Source of the DNA: an uncultured bacterium
GTDB taxonomy: Bacteria; Gemmatimonadota; Gemmatimonadetes; Longimicrobiales; RSA9
Reading direction: 5' to 3'
Assembly (NCBI GenBank): GCA_937995995.1
Contig: CALKIP010000023.1
Coordinates: 1 to 5,880, forward strand
DNA: 5,880 nt
In this document: positions 4,837-5,880 of the stretch, piece after piece
How positions within the stretch are numbered: the first letter of the stretch is position 1
How the letters are laid out: each line of letters begins with the position of its first letter
Program-made: the position numbers and the translations under genes
Notes under the pieces: generated by a model
The model's input: the letters and a program-made list of their open reading frames with translations, nothing else
What the model was told of the DNA's origin: nothing
Database searches by the model: none

Positions 4837-5880
4837 TCACGCCGCGGCCCGCCCAGCACTCCACTCCTCGCCGCGCTCGTCGCCCGGGAATCGGTGCAGC
4901 CATGCGCCGGCACGGCGGACCTTCTCCAGATCCAGTGGCTCGTCGAGATTCTTCTCGGCCTGCCGCAGGATCGCCTCCGCCTGGGCACGGAGCGGCGCAT
5001 GACGGTCTTCCGGCACGCACTTCATGACGCGTCCGAGTGACTCGAGCAAGCGACGCAGTACGGCGGGGTCGTCGCGGCCGTAGTGCCGAATGGGGTCGAA
5101 CGAGATCGAGACGACGCGCGCGAAGTCCGTCTCCCGCGCGATCATCCAAACGCGGCCATCGTCGCCTACCCGGACCGGAGGCGGGAAGTCCCGCCGACCG
5201 AGGGCGACGAGCGCCTCGGTCAGGCGGTCGATGCAGATCGTCGCCGTCGTCGGGTCGTTGATCCCCGAGGACATCGCCCTCACCGCAATGTCGCTCAGCT
5301 CGATGAAGCCGTGCTCGATGTCGTGATGGATCGTGCGCTCGCGGCCGATGACGAAAGCGTCGCGCAACGCCGCGCCGGTCCCGGAGTCCACCCGGTCCGC
5401 CGGCCACACCGACGCCAGCGCCATCCCCGGGACCACGAACGCTCCGACACCGATCTCCATGCGGAGCAGGAGCCGGTCGTGCGCGTGCTCGAAGAGCGCC
5501 TTCTCGTCGACCTCCGTGATGTAGCCCGTCTTGGTTGCGCGGACGCATGCTGGGGGTTCGTCCGGGATCCGGACCGGAACATCCGCGGGCACGGCGGCGT
5601 GGCCTATGTCTTCCGGGAAGAGGTGGTCGATCCGCTCCCGGATCCCCTTCACCACCCTCTCCACCACGGACGTCGCCTGGATCTCACGGGCCAGATAGGA
5701 GATGAAGAAGATGAGGAAGCCGATGGCGACCAGTGCGAGGAGGAACGCCACCGTGATCGAGATGACGGGTACGAATGGACCGCCGACCTCGGACTCTTCC
5801 CGCACCGACCTCAGCACCATGAGGGAGTAGACGAAGGTGGCGGTGAAGATGCCCAGCGTGAGCTGGCTCGGCCGGTCCGA
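4837..5880 (-). CDS. DUF2254 predicted membrane protein (partial, N-terminus beyond window)
   Basis: The frame is open to the right edge, and 347 residues are visible. Twenty of them (SDRPSQLTLGIFTATFVYSL) precede the first Met at 5820 and match the family, so that Met is internal. DUF2254 proteins have N-terminal membrane helices and a soluble C-terminal part of unknown function. Here a hydrophobic helix (QLTLGIFTATFVYSLMVL) is followed by a short loop and a second helix (ITVAFLLALVAIGFLIFFIS). The soluble part has KTGYITEVDEKALFEHA, VPGMALASVWP, then the hallmark stretch GRERTIHHDIEHGF followed by SDIAVRAMSSGINDPTTAT. Members are usually above 400 residues, so perhaps 60-100 residues including earlier helices are missing. 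It ends 103 nt before the HupE gene on the same strand and may share its transcript. The only known theme is a membrane-anchored protein, so no function is assigned. Confidence 0.92.
   Translation of the reverse strand, partial: SDRPSQLTLGIFTATFVYSLMVLRSVREESEVGGPFVPVISITVAFLLALVAIGFLIFFISYLAREIQATSVVERVVKGIRERIDHLFPEDIGHAAVPADVPVRIPDEPPACVRATKTGYITEVDEKALFEHAHDRLLLRMEIGVGAFVVPGMALASVWPADRVDSGTGAALRDAFVIGRERTIHHDIEHGFIELSDIAVRAMSSGINDPTTATICIDRLTEALVALGRRDFPPPVRVGDDGRVWMIARETDFARVVSISFDPIRHYGRDDPAVLRRLLESLGRVMKCVPEDRHAPLRAQAEAILRQAEKNLDEPLDLEKVRRAGAWLHRFPGDERGEEWSAGRAAA

Noticed and set aside
4182..5027. 281-codon plus-strand frame across HupE and the DUF2254 end
   Set aside because: Its Asp/Glu/Gly/His-rich sequence is the usual antisense reading of a hydrophobic membrane protein.

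Overview
The window is GC-rich bacterial chromosome (only the two intergenic stretches at about 280-400 and 2700-2960 look less GC-heavy). It holds five protein-coding genes that I recognise by family. A secreted RCC1-repeat lipoprotein with a Big2-like domain and C-x9-CWG repeats, a GC-rich chromosome, a manganese catalase and a DUF2254 membrane protein together fit a soil or sediment Gemmatimonadota-like bacterium. Other GC-rich phyla such as Myxococcota are possible, because there is no rRNA or other phylogenetic marker here.

Layout from left to right: 1-39 may be the end of an upstream gene. Next comes a run of five GC-rich hairpins (43-156) and a noncoding leader. A lipoprotein with an Ig-like domain and a seven-unit RCC1 repeat domain lies at 404-1855 (+). 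Convergent to it is a flavin-reductase-domain protein (1929-2462, -). A 660-bp divergent intergenic region (2463-3122) follows; it contains a bulged hairpin, a short hexamer repeat with alternating purine-pyrimidine sequence, and a possible 29-codon leader ORF. A dimanganese catalase (3123-4007, +) follows and ends at a perfect 16-bp stem-loop (4039-4076). That stem-loop also sits behind the convergent HupE/UreJ-type metal permease (4119-4733, -). The permease lies 103 nt downstream of a DUF2254 membrane protein that runs off the right edge (4837-5880, -).

The genes do not form one obvious pathway. Catalase (H2O2 removal with Mn), a flavin reductase-like redox protein and a predicted Ni/Co permease suggest loose redox and metal-homeostasis themes. 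Only the DUF2254-HupE pair is arranged as a possible operon. The lipoprotein is a cell-surface or periplasmic protein of unknown partner.

I found no mobile element, CRISPR array, tRNA or rRNA, and no clear previously undescribed system. The least explained structure is the hairpin ladder at 43-156: five successive units have different but self-complementary arms, a similar period, and a G-run after each hairpin.
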